Origin: Nocardia yamanashiensis NBRC 100130
GTDB taxonomy: Bacteria > Actinomycetota > Actinomycetes > Mycobacteriales > Mycobacteriaceae
Reading direction: 5' to 3'
Length of the DNA stretch: 64,000 nt
Assembly (NCBI RefSeq): GCF_001613325.1
Contig: NZ_BDCD01000027.1
Coordinates: forward strand, 28,629-92,628
Shown: positions 1 to 7,213 of the stretch, piece after piece
How positions within the stretch are numbered: the first letter of the stretch is position 1
Layout: each line of letters starts with the position of its first letter
Made by a program: the position numbers and the translations under genes
The notes under the pieces: generated by a model
The model's input: only the letters and a program-made list of their open reading frames with translations
What the model was told of the DNA's origin: nothing
Databases searched by the model: none

Positions 1-558
1 CGGATGATCCACATGACCAATGGCGCGCAATCGCCCGACGATTGGGGCGGGTTCCTGGAGAACGTCGCGTACGTGACCTTCCAGGAGCTGGCCACCCGCA
101 TCTCGCACCGCAATACCGGCAAGGTGTGCAACGACCCCATCGCCGACCGCATGCTGCAGCGCATCTCCGCGGACGAGAACCTGCACATGATCTTCTATCG
201 GACGCTGTGCGGGGCGGGGCTGGATCTGGTGCCGGATCAGGCGCTGGAGGCCATCACCAAGGTGCTGACCAATTTCGTCATGCCCGGATCGGGGATGCCG
301 AACTGGCGGCGCAACGGCGTGCTGATGGCCAAGCACGGCATCTACGACCTGCGCCAGCACATGGAGGAGGTGGTGAACCCGGTGCTGAAGAACTGGAACA
401 TCTTCGACCGCAACGACTTCGGGGCGCGTGGTGAGGCGGCGCGGGAGAAGTTGGCCGCCTATGTCGCCAAGCTCGAACAGGACGTGCTCAAGTTCGAGGA
501 GCAGCGCGACCGCCTGCTGGCCCGCGAAGCCGCCCGCGGCGAATTGCAAACCGTCTGA
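1..558 (+). CDS. Acyl-[ACP] desaturase, C-terminal part (5' end outside window)
   Basis: This is the end of a soluble diiron acyl-acyl-carrier-protein desaturase (DesA family), which puts a double bond into ACP-bound fatty acyl chains using O2 and reduced ferredoxin or another donor. The reading frame is open from the first base, so the true start lies upstream. The visible part contains the segment QELATRISHRNTGK and then DENLHMIFYR; the Glu and the ENLH Glu/His match the second half of the diiron ligand set known in plant stearoyl-ACP desaturase. The C-terminus is charged and helical. About 185 residues are present out of the roughly 275-340 usual for the family. It reads in the same direction as the kinase gene 56 bp downstream, but a separate promoter-like box sits between them. 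Family call is secure; chain-length or position specificity cannot be told. Confidence 0.9.
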   Translation, partial: RMIHMTNGAQSPDDWGGFLENVAYVTFQELATRISHRNTGKVCNDPIADRMLQRISADENLHMIFYRTLCGAGLDLVPDQALEAITKVLTNFVMPGSGMPNWRRNGVLMAKHGIYDLRQHMEEVVNPVLKNWNIFDRNDFGARGEAAREKLAAYVAKLEQDVLKFEEQRDRLLAREAARGELQTV

Positions 559-580
559 CCGGTTCTATCTCTCGTGACGC

Positions 581-586
581 TAGGGT
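581..586 (+). promoter_or_regulatory. -10 element for first kinase gene
   Basis: TAGGGT matches the actinobacterial TANNNT -10 consensus and lies 28 bp before the GTG start at 615. The predicted transcript would have a short leader carrying the GAGAGG Shine-Dalgarno at 603-608. No convincing -35 is visible. Confidence 0.4.
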
Positions 587-614
587 GGGCCCCGGGTGAA
601 ACGAGAGGACTTCA

Positions 615-1871
615 GTGGTGGATGGCTACCTGGGCCGCTACCGCCTCGACGAACTACTCGGCAGCGGCGGTTCGGCACAGGTGTGGCGGGCGCACGACAC
701 CGCCACCGGCCACACCGTCGCGCTCAAGGTGCTCGCGCCGGTACTGACCGGCGACCCGGAGTACCGGCGGCGCTTCGAACGCGAAGCCCGGGCCGCATCG
801 CTGCTGCACGGTCCACACGTGGTGGCGGTGCGCGCCTACGGTGAACTCGAAGGACGGCTCTACATCGAGTCCGAGTTCGTCGACGGGCTGGACGTCGAAG
901 CACTGCTGGAATGGGAAGGGCCGCTCGCGCCCGCCGCCGCGGTCCGGCTCATCGGGCAGATCGCGGTGGCGCTCGACGAGGCGCACGCGGCGGGGCTGGT
1001 GCACCGGGATGTGAAGCCGCAGAACATCATCGTCGCGCCCGACGATACGGCCTACCTCATCGATTTCGGGGCGGCGCTGGAAGACGGGCAGGCGGCGGTC
1101 ACGCGCACCGGGATGCTGGTGGGCACGCCCGCCTACATGGCGCCGGAACGGTATTCGGGGATCGCGACCGCGCGGTCGGACATCTACTCGCTGGCGTGCG
1201 TACTGTACGAATGCCTCACGGGGCAGCGGCCTTTCCGGAGCGGGAACCCGGCGCAGCTGATGCGAGCGCAGCTGGAAACCGTTCCGGCCCCGGCATCCAC
1301 GCTGGCTCCGGCGGTTTCCGCGGCGCTCGATCGAGTCATCGCGCGGGCCATGGCCAAGGATCCGGCGGAAAGGCATTCCAGCGCAGGTGAATTCGCCGCC
1401 GCCGCGGAGGCCGCGTTGCGAGCGGCGGAATCCGACGACACGGTGGTGCTCACCACCGCCACGGGGCAGGACGTGTCCGCCGATCAGTGCAAACCCACCG
1501 TGGCGGCCATTGTCGCCACGGCCGTCGCGGTGGTGGCGCTGGCCGGGTCGGTCATCATGCTGATCATCGGGGTGGCGTGGTTCGCCGGGCATACCGCCTC
1601 GTCGACGCCGGAACCGGCGCCGCAGGTCGTGCCGACGACGGAATCGACTGTGCGGGAGAGTCTTTCTCCGGCCGTGCCGCTGCCGGCCGTGACGCCGGAA
1701 CCTGAGGCACCCGGCGCGGAGCCGTCGCATCCCGACACCGTCCCCGTGCCGCCCGCGTCCATCCCCGCCGACTCGGCGCCCGGCCCGCGCGATTCGCCGG
1801 ACGGCCCCGCGCCGAACCACCACGGTCACGGCAAAGAGCAGAAGGCGGAGAAGCCGGGCAAACCGAAATAG
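615..1871 (+). CDS. Membrane Ser/Thr protein kinase (Hanks type), first of a tandem pair
   Basis: A 418-residue eukaryotic-type Ser/Thr kinase. The N-terminal cytoplasmic kinase domain (about residues 8-270) has the glycine loop GSGGSAQV (16-23), catalytic Lys38, the HRDVKPQN loop (130-137, Asp132), DFG (150-152) and the TPAYMAPE activation-segment end. One membrane span follows at about 295-324, then a Pro/Glu/Ala-rich extracellular tail ending in a His/Lys-rich stretch with no sensor fold I can recognise. GTG at 615 (or 618) is chosen because GAGAGG precedes it by 6 nt. It is 120 bp upstream of a second kinase of identical domain layout, clearly a local duplication. Such kinases in mycobacteria phosphorylate cell-envelope and division proteins; the substrate here is unknown. 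Confidence 0.93.
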   Translation: MVDGYLGRYRLDELLGSGGSAQVWRAHDTATGHTVALKVLAPVLTGDPEYRRRFEREARAASLLHGPHVVAVRAYGELEGRLYIESEFVDGLDVEALLEWEGPLAPAAAVRLIGQIAVALDEAHAAGLVHRDVKPQNIIVAPDDTAYLIDFGAALEDGQAAVTRTGMLVGTPAYMAPERYSGIATARSDIYSLACVLYECLTGQRPFRSGNPAQLMRAQLETVPAPASTLAPAVSAALDRVIARAMAKDPAERHSSAGEFAAAAEAALRAAESDDTVVLTTATGQDVSADQCKPTVAAIVATAVAVVALAGSVIMLIIGVAWFAGHTASSTPEPAPQVVPTTESTVRESLSPAVPLPAVTPEPEAPGAEPSHPDTVPVPPASIPADSAPGPRDSPDGPAPNHHGHGKEQKAEKPGKPK

Positions 1872-1991
1872 CGCGGAGCCGTTCGCGGTACCGGTGCGCC
1901 GGCGGGAATCGGCCGGGCCCGGACTGAGGACTTTCCGCGATCGGGGGTAGTCCCTGAGGAGAAGCATCCGGGTACGAAAGGACTACTTCTC

Positions 1992-3422
1992 ATGGGGGAC
2001 GGGCAATTCGGTCCCTATCGGCTGGAAAAACTGCTGGGCAACGGCGGAACCGGGCAGGTGTGGCGCGCGCACGACACCCACACCGAACGGACCGTGGCGT
2101 TGAAGATCCTGGCGCCCGCACTGGGCGACGATCCGATCTACCGGCAGCGTTTCCAGCGCGAGGCGCGGGCCGCGGCACAGTTACGGGAACCGCACGTGGT
2201 GCCCATCCACACCTTCGGTGAATACGACGGTCGACTGTTCATCGATATGGCCTACCTGGACGGGACCGATCTCGGACTGCTGCTGCGGGCCGGCGGCCCG
2301 CTCCCGCCGTCAAGGGCTGTGGACATCATTTCGCAGGCGGCGGCCGCGCTCGACGAGGCGCATCGGCGCGGTCTGGTGCACCGGGACGTCAAGCCCGCCA
2401 ATATCGTGATCGCGCCCAACGGTTTCACCCATCTCATCGATTTCGGCACCGCGCAGCTGACCGGGCAAGCGACGCTCACCGGGACCGGGACCGTCATCGG
2501 GACACCGGCCTATATGGCGCCCGAACGGTTCAGCGGGGCGGCGGTTCCCGCGTCGGACACCTACTCGCTGGCCTGCGTGCTGTACGAATCGCTCACCGCG
2601 CGCAGACCTTTCCCCGCGCCCGATCCGGCCGGGCAGATGCACGCCCATCTCACGGCCGAACCGCCGCGGATGTCGGAATCGGATCCGGCGCTGCCCGCCG
2701 CTCTCGACGACGTGCTGGCGCGGGCGCTCGCCAAGGATCCGGGCGAACGCCATTCCAGCACCGGGGAATTCGCGATGGCGGCGCGTAATGCGCTGGACTC
2801 GGCGGGGACCGCGCCGACCACTCCGCTCGTCGCGGCCGGGGCCGCACCGACCACACCGCTGGTGGGGATTTCCCGAGGCCGCGCCGCCGGGACCGGAGTG
2901 CTCGCGCCGACCGTCGCGGATAGTGATGGCGCACAACGCAGGACACCGATCACGGCCGTGCCCGCGCCGGGCTTCCCGCGGCGATTCGCGGCGCTCGTCG
3001 CCGTCGCGGCCCTGCTCGCCGGGGCGGGGACGGGATTCGCGGTGTGGCGCGCGGGGCAGGACTCGAATTCGCCACCGAGCGAGACGACTCCGGCTTCCGC
3101 GCCGCCGGGCGTGGCCGAACCGACCTCTGCCGCAACGGAAGCGCCCCGGGTCACGGGCAACGGGTCGACTCGTACCGTCAATCCCGCTCCGCCACCGGCC
3201 AGTTCGGAGACCGGTGGCCCGGAGCCGACAGCGCACACCACGACGCAGGTCACGATCCCGTTCCCCATTCCGAATCTGCCGACCGTGTCGGGGTATGCCG
3301 GGCCATCGACTGAGAACAGGCCCGGCAACAGCGGAAACGGCGGCAACGGGAACGGGGGCAACAACGGCAACGGGCAGGACAAGCACGATAAGCCGACCAA
3401 ACCGAACAAGCCGAACAACTAA
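1992..3422 (+). CDS. Membrane Ser/Thr protein kinase (Hanks type), second of a tandem pair
   Basis: A 476-residue Ser/Thr kinase with the same plan as the gene just upstream: glycine loop GNGGTGQV (16-23), Lys38, HRDVKPAN (130-137), DFG (150-152), TPAYMAPE. The residue numbers of all motifs coincide between the two proteins, which indicates tandem duplication. A juxtamembrane linker with a repeated APTTPLV element (274-290) could hold phospho-acceptor threonines, but this is inference. The single membrane span is about residues 332-352. The extracellular tail is Pro/Thr/Ser-rich and ends in a Gly/Asn then Lys/Pro/Asn low-complexity run. ATG at 1992 has AAAGGA about 9 nt upstream. Substrate and signal are unknown. 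Confidence 0.93.
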   Translation: MGDGQFGPYRLEKLLGNGGTGQVWRAHDTHTERTVALKILAPALGDDPIYRQRFQREARAAAQLREPHVVPIHTFGEYDGRLFIDMAYLDGTDLGLLLRAGGPLPPSRAVDIISQAAAALDEAHRRGLVHRDVKPANIVIAPNGFTHLIDFGTAQLTGQATLTGTGTVIGTPAYMAPERFSGAAVPASDTYSLACVLYESLTARRPFPAPDPAGQMHAHLTAEPPRMSESDPALPAALDDVLARALAKDPGERHSSTGEFAMAARNALDSAGTAPTTPLVAAGAAPTTPLVGISRGRAAGTGVLAPTVADSDGAQRRTPITAVPAPGFPRRFAALVAVAALLAGAGTGFAVWRAGQDSNSPPSETTPASAPPGVAEPTSAATEAPRVTGNGSTRTVNPAPPPASSETGGPEPTAHTTTQVTIPFPIPNLPTVSGYAGPSTENRPGNSGNGGNGNGGNNGNGQDKHDKPTKPNKPNN

Positions 3423-3455
3423 CCGGCGATCATCCGCCGAAAACCCTGCGCGGGA

Positions 3456-4253
3456 TCAATATTCAGCGCGCAGATGCGTGACGTCACCCGCCGACACCGC
3501 GCGATCCCCGATCAGCAGCCGGCCGAATTCATCCACCCCGGTGGCGATTCCGGTGAGCACCTCGCCGCCCGGAATCTCGGCCCGCACCTGCGCGCCGATC
3601 GTGGAACAACGCTCCTGGTACGCGGCCGCCAGCTCACCGATATCCCAGCCGCTCGCCTCCCACGCCGTGAAGCGCCGCGCGAACTCCCGCAGGATCGCCG
3701 TCACCAGCGCCGTCCGATCCGCGTCCGGCGCACCGGCCAGCGTCAGCGAAGTCGCGTGCGGCACCGGCAGTTCCGCCTCGGTCAGGCTCACGTTCACACC
3801 GATCCCCACCACCACCGCCGGGTCCGCTCCCGCGGCCGCGATCTCGGCGAGGATCCCCGATAGCTTGCGCCCGTCCACCAGCACGTCATTGGGCCATTTC
3901 AGCACCGCGGGCACCCCGGTCTCGGCCCGTACCGCGTCCACCACCGCCACCCCGGTCAGCAGCGGCAGCCACCCCAGCACCGCCGGATCGATCCCACGCG
4001 CCCGCACCAGCACCGACATGGCGATCTGCGCCCGCGCCGGGCTCACCCAGTGCCGTTCGTGCCGCCCCCGCCCCTTCTCCTGCGCCTCCGCGATCAATAC
4101 CAGCCGATCCGCGTCCGAATCCATGGCCCGTGCCACCAGGTCGGCATTCGTCGACCCCGTCGACTCCACCACGTCGACCCCGCAGAAGAACTTCTCCGGC
4201 CCCTCGACCACATTCCGCCGCAACAGTTCCGCATCCAGCGCAGCCCGCTCCAT
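3456..4253 (-). CDS. birA: Biotin--[acetyl-CoA-carboxylase] ligase (monofunctional BirA)
   Basis: Activates biotin to biotinyl-AMP and attaches it to the carrier lysine of biotin-dependent carboxylases; the obvious target is the AccA3 product encoded 1 kb away. The 265-residue protein has no N-terminal DNA-binding domain, as in mycobacterial BirA. Signature parts are GRGRHERHW (61-69), KWPND (119-123) and the conserved Lys130 in GRKLSGIL, plus a C-terminal SH3-like domain. The biotin-loop usually reads GRGRxGR; here the second Gly position is Glu (HER), a mild oddity. I start at ATG 4253 because TAGCGT lies 7 nt upstream, giving a leaderless transcript; an upstream GTG would overlap that box. 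Position and synteny agree with Rv3279c. Confidence 0.93.
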   Translation of the reverse strand: MERAALDAELLRRNVVEGPEKFFCGVDVVESTGSTNADLVARAMDSDADRLVLIAEAQEKGRGRHERHWVSPARAQIAMSVLVRARGIDPAVLGWLPLLTGVAVVDAVRAETGVPAVLKWPNDVLVDGRKLSGILAEIAAAGADPAVVVGIGVNVSLTEAELPVPHATSLTLAGAPDADRTALVTAILREFARRFTAWEASGWDIGELAAAYQERCSTIGAQVRAEIPGGEVLTGIATGVDEFGRLLIGDRAVSAGDVTHLRAEY

Positions 4254-4260
4254 GCCCCGC

Positions 4261-4266
4261 ACGCTA
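4261..4266 (-). promoter_or_regulatory. Leaderless -10 element of birA
   Basis: TAGCGT on the minus strand ends 7 nt before the birA ATG at 4253. With the usual 6-7 nt from -10 to the first transcribed base, transcription would begin at the start codon. No Shine-Dalgarno is present. Confidence 0.55.
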
Positions 4267-4310
4267 CTCCCCCACCCGCCCCGGTCTCCGTCCAGCCGGA
4301 TCGGGCGCGT

Positions 4311-4658
4311 TCAGGGGGCGGGGTGCGGGGTCAGTCCGAGTGCGCCGGCGGTGAATCGGTGCACGGTGGGCAGGCTGTCCTCGAGCGCTTCGCGATAGCC
4401 GTCGCGGGCCCAGCCCGTCACCTCGGCGGTGCCGTCCGCGGCCGGCGTCACCACGATCTCGGCGACCAGTTCGGCCGTGGTGGGCACGCACACCGCCCAT
4501 GAAAAGACCGTCTCCGCAGCCCATCCCGCGCTGCGGTTGGTCACGTAGTCCGGATCGGTGATGCCGCCGTCGGCGAGGGCCGGGCGATCGTCGATGCGCT
4601 CGTCGGCGCGCAGGGCGCGCAGATACCAACTACCGGCATTGATCTCGATGGGTTCCAC
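4311..4658 (-). CDS. Small GNAT-like protein, translationally coupled to DUF1707 gene
   Basis: A 115-residue protein with a GNAT (RimJ/L-type) flavour: an N-terminal SWYLRALRADERIDDRP element, a central strand region (TAELVAEIVV) and a C-terminal HRFTAGALGL element. It is shorter than full GNAT enzymes (about 150-180 residues) and lacks a clear acetyl-CoA pyrophosphate loop (Q/RxxGxG/A), so activity is doubtful. The GTG start at 4658 shares its G with the upstream TAG stop (TAGTG), the hallmark of translational coupling, and I therefore reject a longer upstream start. Function is unknown; the family assignment is by general resemblance only. Confidence 0.6.
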   Translation of the reverse strand: MEPIEINAGSWYLRALRADERIDDRPALADGGITDPDYVTNRSAGWAAETVFSWAVCVPTTAELVAEIVVTPAADGTAEVTGWARDGYREALEDSLPTVHRFTAGALGLTPHPAP

Positions 4659-5062
4659 TACCGCTCCCGCCTGCGCTCGCGCCGATTGCCGCGCTGCCGC
4701 GCCTGATTCGCCCCGCCGAACAACACCGCGCCCGCCAGCGGAATCAACAGGAACACCCACCACTGATGGGTGACGAAGAACAGGATCACCGCCAGGATCG
4801 GCACCACCGGCATGATCCGCTCGGGCAGTCCGTTGAATCGCGATTCGCGCGGCCGCTCCACCGCCTTGGCCATGGACACCGGCTCCGGCAGATCCACGAA
4901 CACCTTGGCCAGATCCCCGCGCGTCAAAGCCGCCGCGACGACCCCGCTGCGCTCGTCGAACTCCGCGACACTCAACCGGCCCGCCGCGAAATGATCGGAC
5001 AGGCGCTGCATGGCGTCCTCACGCTCAGCGGTGCCGATACGAATCTCCGGTGGTTCAGCCAT
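4658..5062 (-). CDS. DUF1707 (SHOCT-like) two-TM membrane protein
   Basis: A 134-residue protein. Residues 6-60 form a DUF1707 domain (RIGTAEREDAMQRLSDHFAAG...LSVAEFDERSGVVAAALTRGDLAKVFVDLP is the family pattern; only short parts are quoted). Two hydrophobic segments follow at about 83-98 and 101-116, and then an Arg-rich tail. DUF1707 proteins are common in actinobacteria and are thought to act in envelope or regulatory contexts, without a settled function. The ATG at 5062 has TAAAGT 6 nt upstream, so the mRNA is probably leaderless. Its stop overlaps the GTG start of the downstream GNAT-like gene. Confidence 0.88.
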   Translation of the reverse strand: MAEPPEIRIGTAEREDAMQRLSDHFAAGRLSVAEFDERSGVVAAALTRGDLAKVFVDLPEPVSMAKAVERPRESRFNGLPERIMPVVPILAVILFFVTHQWWVFLLIPLAGAVLFGGANQARQRGNRRERRRER

Positions 5063-5068
5063 GATCCG

Positions 5069-5074
5069 ACTTTA
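5069..5074 (-). promoter_or_regulatory. Leaderless -10 element of DUF1707 gene
   Basis: TAAAGT on the minus strand ends 6 nt before the ATG at 5062; no ribosome-binding site lies between. This separates the DUF1707/GNAT pair from accA3 transcription, which should stop at the hairpin at 5174-5205. Confidence 0.55.
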
Positions 5075-5173
5075 TCGCGCTCGGTCGGGGCCCGCGTCCG
5101 CCGCGGTGCGTAGTGCGGCGCACGCCTGCGGGCGTAAGGGTTTTCCCGGACCGGGACCGGCCGCCGCAGACGA

Positions 5174-5205
5174 AACGGGCCGCTCACCGAAGTGAGCGGC
5201 CCGTT
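5174..5205 (-). terminator. Terminator hairpin after accA3
   Basis: A perfect 14-bp stem (AACGGGCCGCTCAC and its complement) with a CGAA tetraloop, 31 bp past the accA3 stop. There is only a short T-poor tail, as is typical of high-GC actinobacterial terminators. Confidence 0.75.
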
Positions 5206-5235
5206 CGAAAGCGATTGCCGGAGAGCCGGTATCCC

Positions 5236-7032
5236 TTACTTGATCTCGGCGAGCACGGTGCCCTGGGTGATGGCCGCGCCGGCCTCCACCGCGAGACCGG
5301 TGATGACGCCGGCCTTGTGGGCGGTGACCGGGTTCTCCATCTTCATGGCCTCGAGCACCACGACCAGATCGCCGGCCTCGACGGACTGGCCCTCTTCGAC
5401 GGCCACCTTGACGACGGTGCCCTGCATGGGCGCGGTCACGGCATCACCGGAGGCAGCGCCGCCGGCGCCGCCGCCACGCTTGCGCGGCTTCGGCTTCTTG
5501 CGGATGACGCCCGCGCCGTTACCCGCGGCAGCGCCCGCGCCGACCGAGAACTGGCCGGGCAGCGACACCTCGAGGCGACGGCCGCCGACCTCGACGACCA
5601 CCTTCTGACGCGGCGCCTCTTCGTCCTCTTCGATGGCGACGGCGCCGGTGTAGGGCTCGATCGGGTTGTCCCACTCGTTCTCGATCCACTTGGTGTAGAC
5701 GTCGAACTTGGTGCCGTCACCGATGAACGCGGGGTTCTCGACGATGTGGCGGTGGAACGGGATGACCGTGGCCAGGCCCTCGATCTGGTACTCGGCCAGG
5801 GCGCGGGCAGCGCGCTGCAGCGCCTGCTCGCGGTTCTCGCCGGTCACGATCAGCTTGGCCAGCATGGAATCGAACTGGCCGCCGATGACCGAGCCCTCGA
5901 CCACGCCGGAGTCGACGCGCACGCCGGGGCCCGCGGGCTCCTTGTAGACGACGACCGGGCCGGGCGCGGGCAGGAAGCCGCGGCCGGCGTCCTCACCGTT
6001 GATGCGGAACTCGAAGGAGTGGCCGCGCGGGGTCGGATCCTCCTTGATGGAGAGCTCATGGCCCTCGGCGATGCGGAACTGCTGGCGCACCAGGTCGATA
6101 CCGGCGGTCTCCTCGGTGACCGGGTGCTCCACCTGCAGGCGGGTGTTCACCTCGAGGAAGGACACGGTCTCGCCCTGCACCAGGTACTCGACGGTGCCGG
6201 CGCCGTAGTAACCGGCTTCCTTGCAGATGCGCTTGGCCGACTCGTGGATCTTGCCGCGCACCTCGTCCGACAGGAACGGGGCGGGGGCTTCCTCGACCAG
6301 CTTCTGGAACCGGCGCTGCAGCGAGCAGTCGCGGGTGCCGGCGACGACCACATTGCCGTGCTTGTCGGCGATGACCTGCGCCTCGACGTGGCGGGCCTTG
6401 TCCAGGTACTGCTCGACGAAGCATTCGCCGCGACCGAAGGCGGCGATGGCCTCACGGGTGGCGGACTCGAACAGCTCCGGGATCTCCTCGATGGTGTGCG
6501 CGACCTTCATGCCGCGGCCACCGCCACCGAAGGCGGCCTTGATGGCCACCGGAACGCCGTACTCCTTGGCGAACGCGACGACCTCGTCGGCGTTCTTGAC
6601 CGGGTCCTTGGTGCCCGCGGCCATCGGGGCCTGCGCGCGCTCGGCGATATGCCGCGCGGTGACCTTGTCGCCCAGGTCGCGAATGGACTGCGGCGACGGG
6701 CCGATCCAGATCAGGCCCGCGTCGATCACGGCCTGCGCGAAATCGGCATTCTCCGAGAGGAAGCCGTAGCCCGGGTGGATCGCGTCGGCGCCGGCCTTGG
6801 CGGCGGCATCGAGGATCTTGTCGAACACCAGGTACGACTCGGCCGAGGTCTGGCCGCCCAGCGCGAACGCCTCGTCGGCGAGCTTCACGAACGGGGCATC
6901 CGCATCCGGCTCCGCGTACACGGCGACGCTGGCGATGCCGGCGTCCTTGGCGGCCCGGATCACGCGCACGGCGATCTCGCCTCGGTTGGCTACGAGGACC
7001 TTTGTGATCTGCGCGTTGGCATGGTTGGGCAC
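5236..7032 (-). CDS. accA3: Acyl-CoA carboxylase alpha subunit (biotin carboxylase + biotin carrier), AccA3 type
   Basis: A 598-residue biotin carboxylase/BCCP fusion that carboxylates its own biotin with bicarbonate and ATP and passes CO2 to a beta subunit such as AccD5 (encoded at 10239). The N-terminal carboxylase domain starts KVLVANRGEIAVRVIRAAKD, the ATP-grasp region contains AFGGGGRGMKV and the C-terminal carrier domain ends in the biotinylation motif EAMKM (Lys564). Length matches mycobacterial AccA3 (about 600). GTG at 7032 is chosen over an upstream start because AGGAGG precedes it by 4 nt and the N-terminus then matches the family. It would be the target of BirA encoded 1 kb downstream. 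Confidence 0.96.
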   Translation of the reverse strand: MPNHANAQITKVLVANRGEIAVRVIRAAKDAGIASVAVYAEPDADAPFVKLADEAFALGGQTSAESYLVFDKILDAAAKAGADAIHPGYGFLSENADFAQAVIDAGLIWIGPSPQSIRDLGDKVTARHIAERAQAPMAAGTKDPVKNADEVVAFAKEYGVPVAIKAAFGGGGRGMKVAHTIEEIPELFESATREAIAAFGRGECFVEQYLDKARHVEAQVIADKHGNVVVAGTRDCSLQRRFQKLVEEAPAPFLSDEVRGKIHESAKRICKEAGYYGAGTVEYLVQGETVSFLEVNTRLQVEHPVTEETAGIDLVRQQFRIAEGHELSIKEDPTPRGHSFEFRINGEDAGRGFLPAPGPVVVYKEPAGPGVRVDSGVVEGSVIGGQFDSMLAKLIVTGENREQALQRAARALAEYQIEGLATVIPFHRHIVENPAFIGDGTKFDVYTKWIENEWDNPIEPYTGAVAIEEDEEAPRQKVVVEVGGRRLEVSLPGQFSVGAGAAAGNGAGVIRKKPKPRKRGGGAGGAASGDAVTAPMQGTVVKVAVEEGQSVEAGDLVVVLEAMKMENPVTAHKAGVITGLAVEAGAAITQGTVLAEIK

Positions 7033-7067
7033 TGAGCCTCCTGTGCTCTGAAAACTTCGTCTTGGGC

Positions 7068-7097
7068 AGTGTAGGCAGTCTGCCAACAACCACCGAA
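7068..7097 (-). promoter_or_regulatory. accA3 promoter (-35 TTCGGT, -10 TACACT) with inner palindrome
   Basis: On the minus strand TTCGGT (7097-7092) and TACACT (7073-7068) are 18 bp apart, giving a leader of about 30 nt that contains AGGAGG. Between the boxes lies the perfect 11-bp palindrome GGCAGACTGCC (7084-7074), well placed for a repressor. Confidence 0.45.
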
Positions 7098-7107
7098 CGG
7101 GGATAGG

Positions 7108-7123
7108 GCTACCGATCGGTAGC
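7108..7123. promoter_or_regulatory. 16-bp palindrome upstream of accA3 (TetR-type operator candidate)
   Basis: GCTACCGATCGGTAGC is a perfect palindrome 11 bp upstream of the proposed accA3 -35 box. A near copy of its core (CTACCGACGGGTAG, 12 of 14 bases) occurs at 40349-40362 over the promoter of the enoyl-CoA hydratase gene. The binding protein is not identifiable from this window. Confidence 0.5.
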
Positions 7124-7213
7124 ACGCAAGAGTGACCGAGGGCACTCTACAACTGTCGTAGCGTCGGCTGGAAGCCTAAGCGCACGCCCTCTAGTCCTGC
7201 TCCAGCGGAGAGC

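Noticed and set aside
2788..4398. A 536-codon plus-strand frame crossing the end of the second kinase and the whole of birA
   Set aside because: Arg/Pro/Ser-rich shadow; both overlapped genes have complete family signatures.
5113..7035. A 640-codon open frame antisense to accA3
   Set aside because: It mirrors the high-GC third positions of accA3, has no family features, and accA3 is unmistakable on the other strand.
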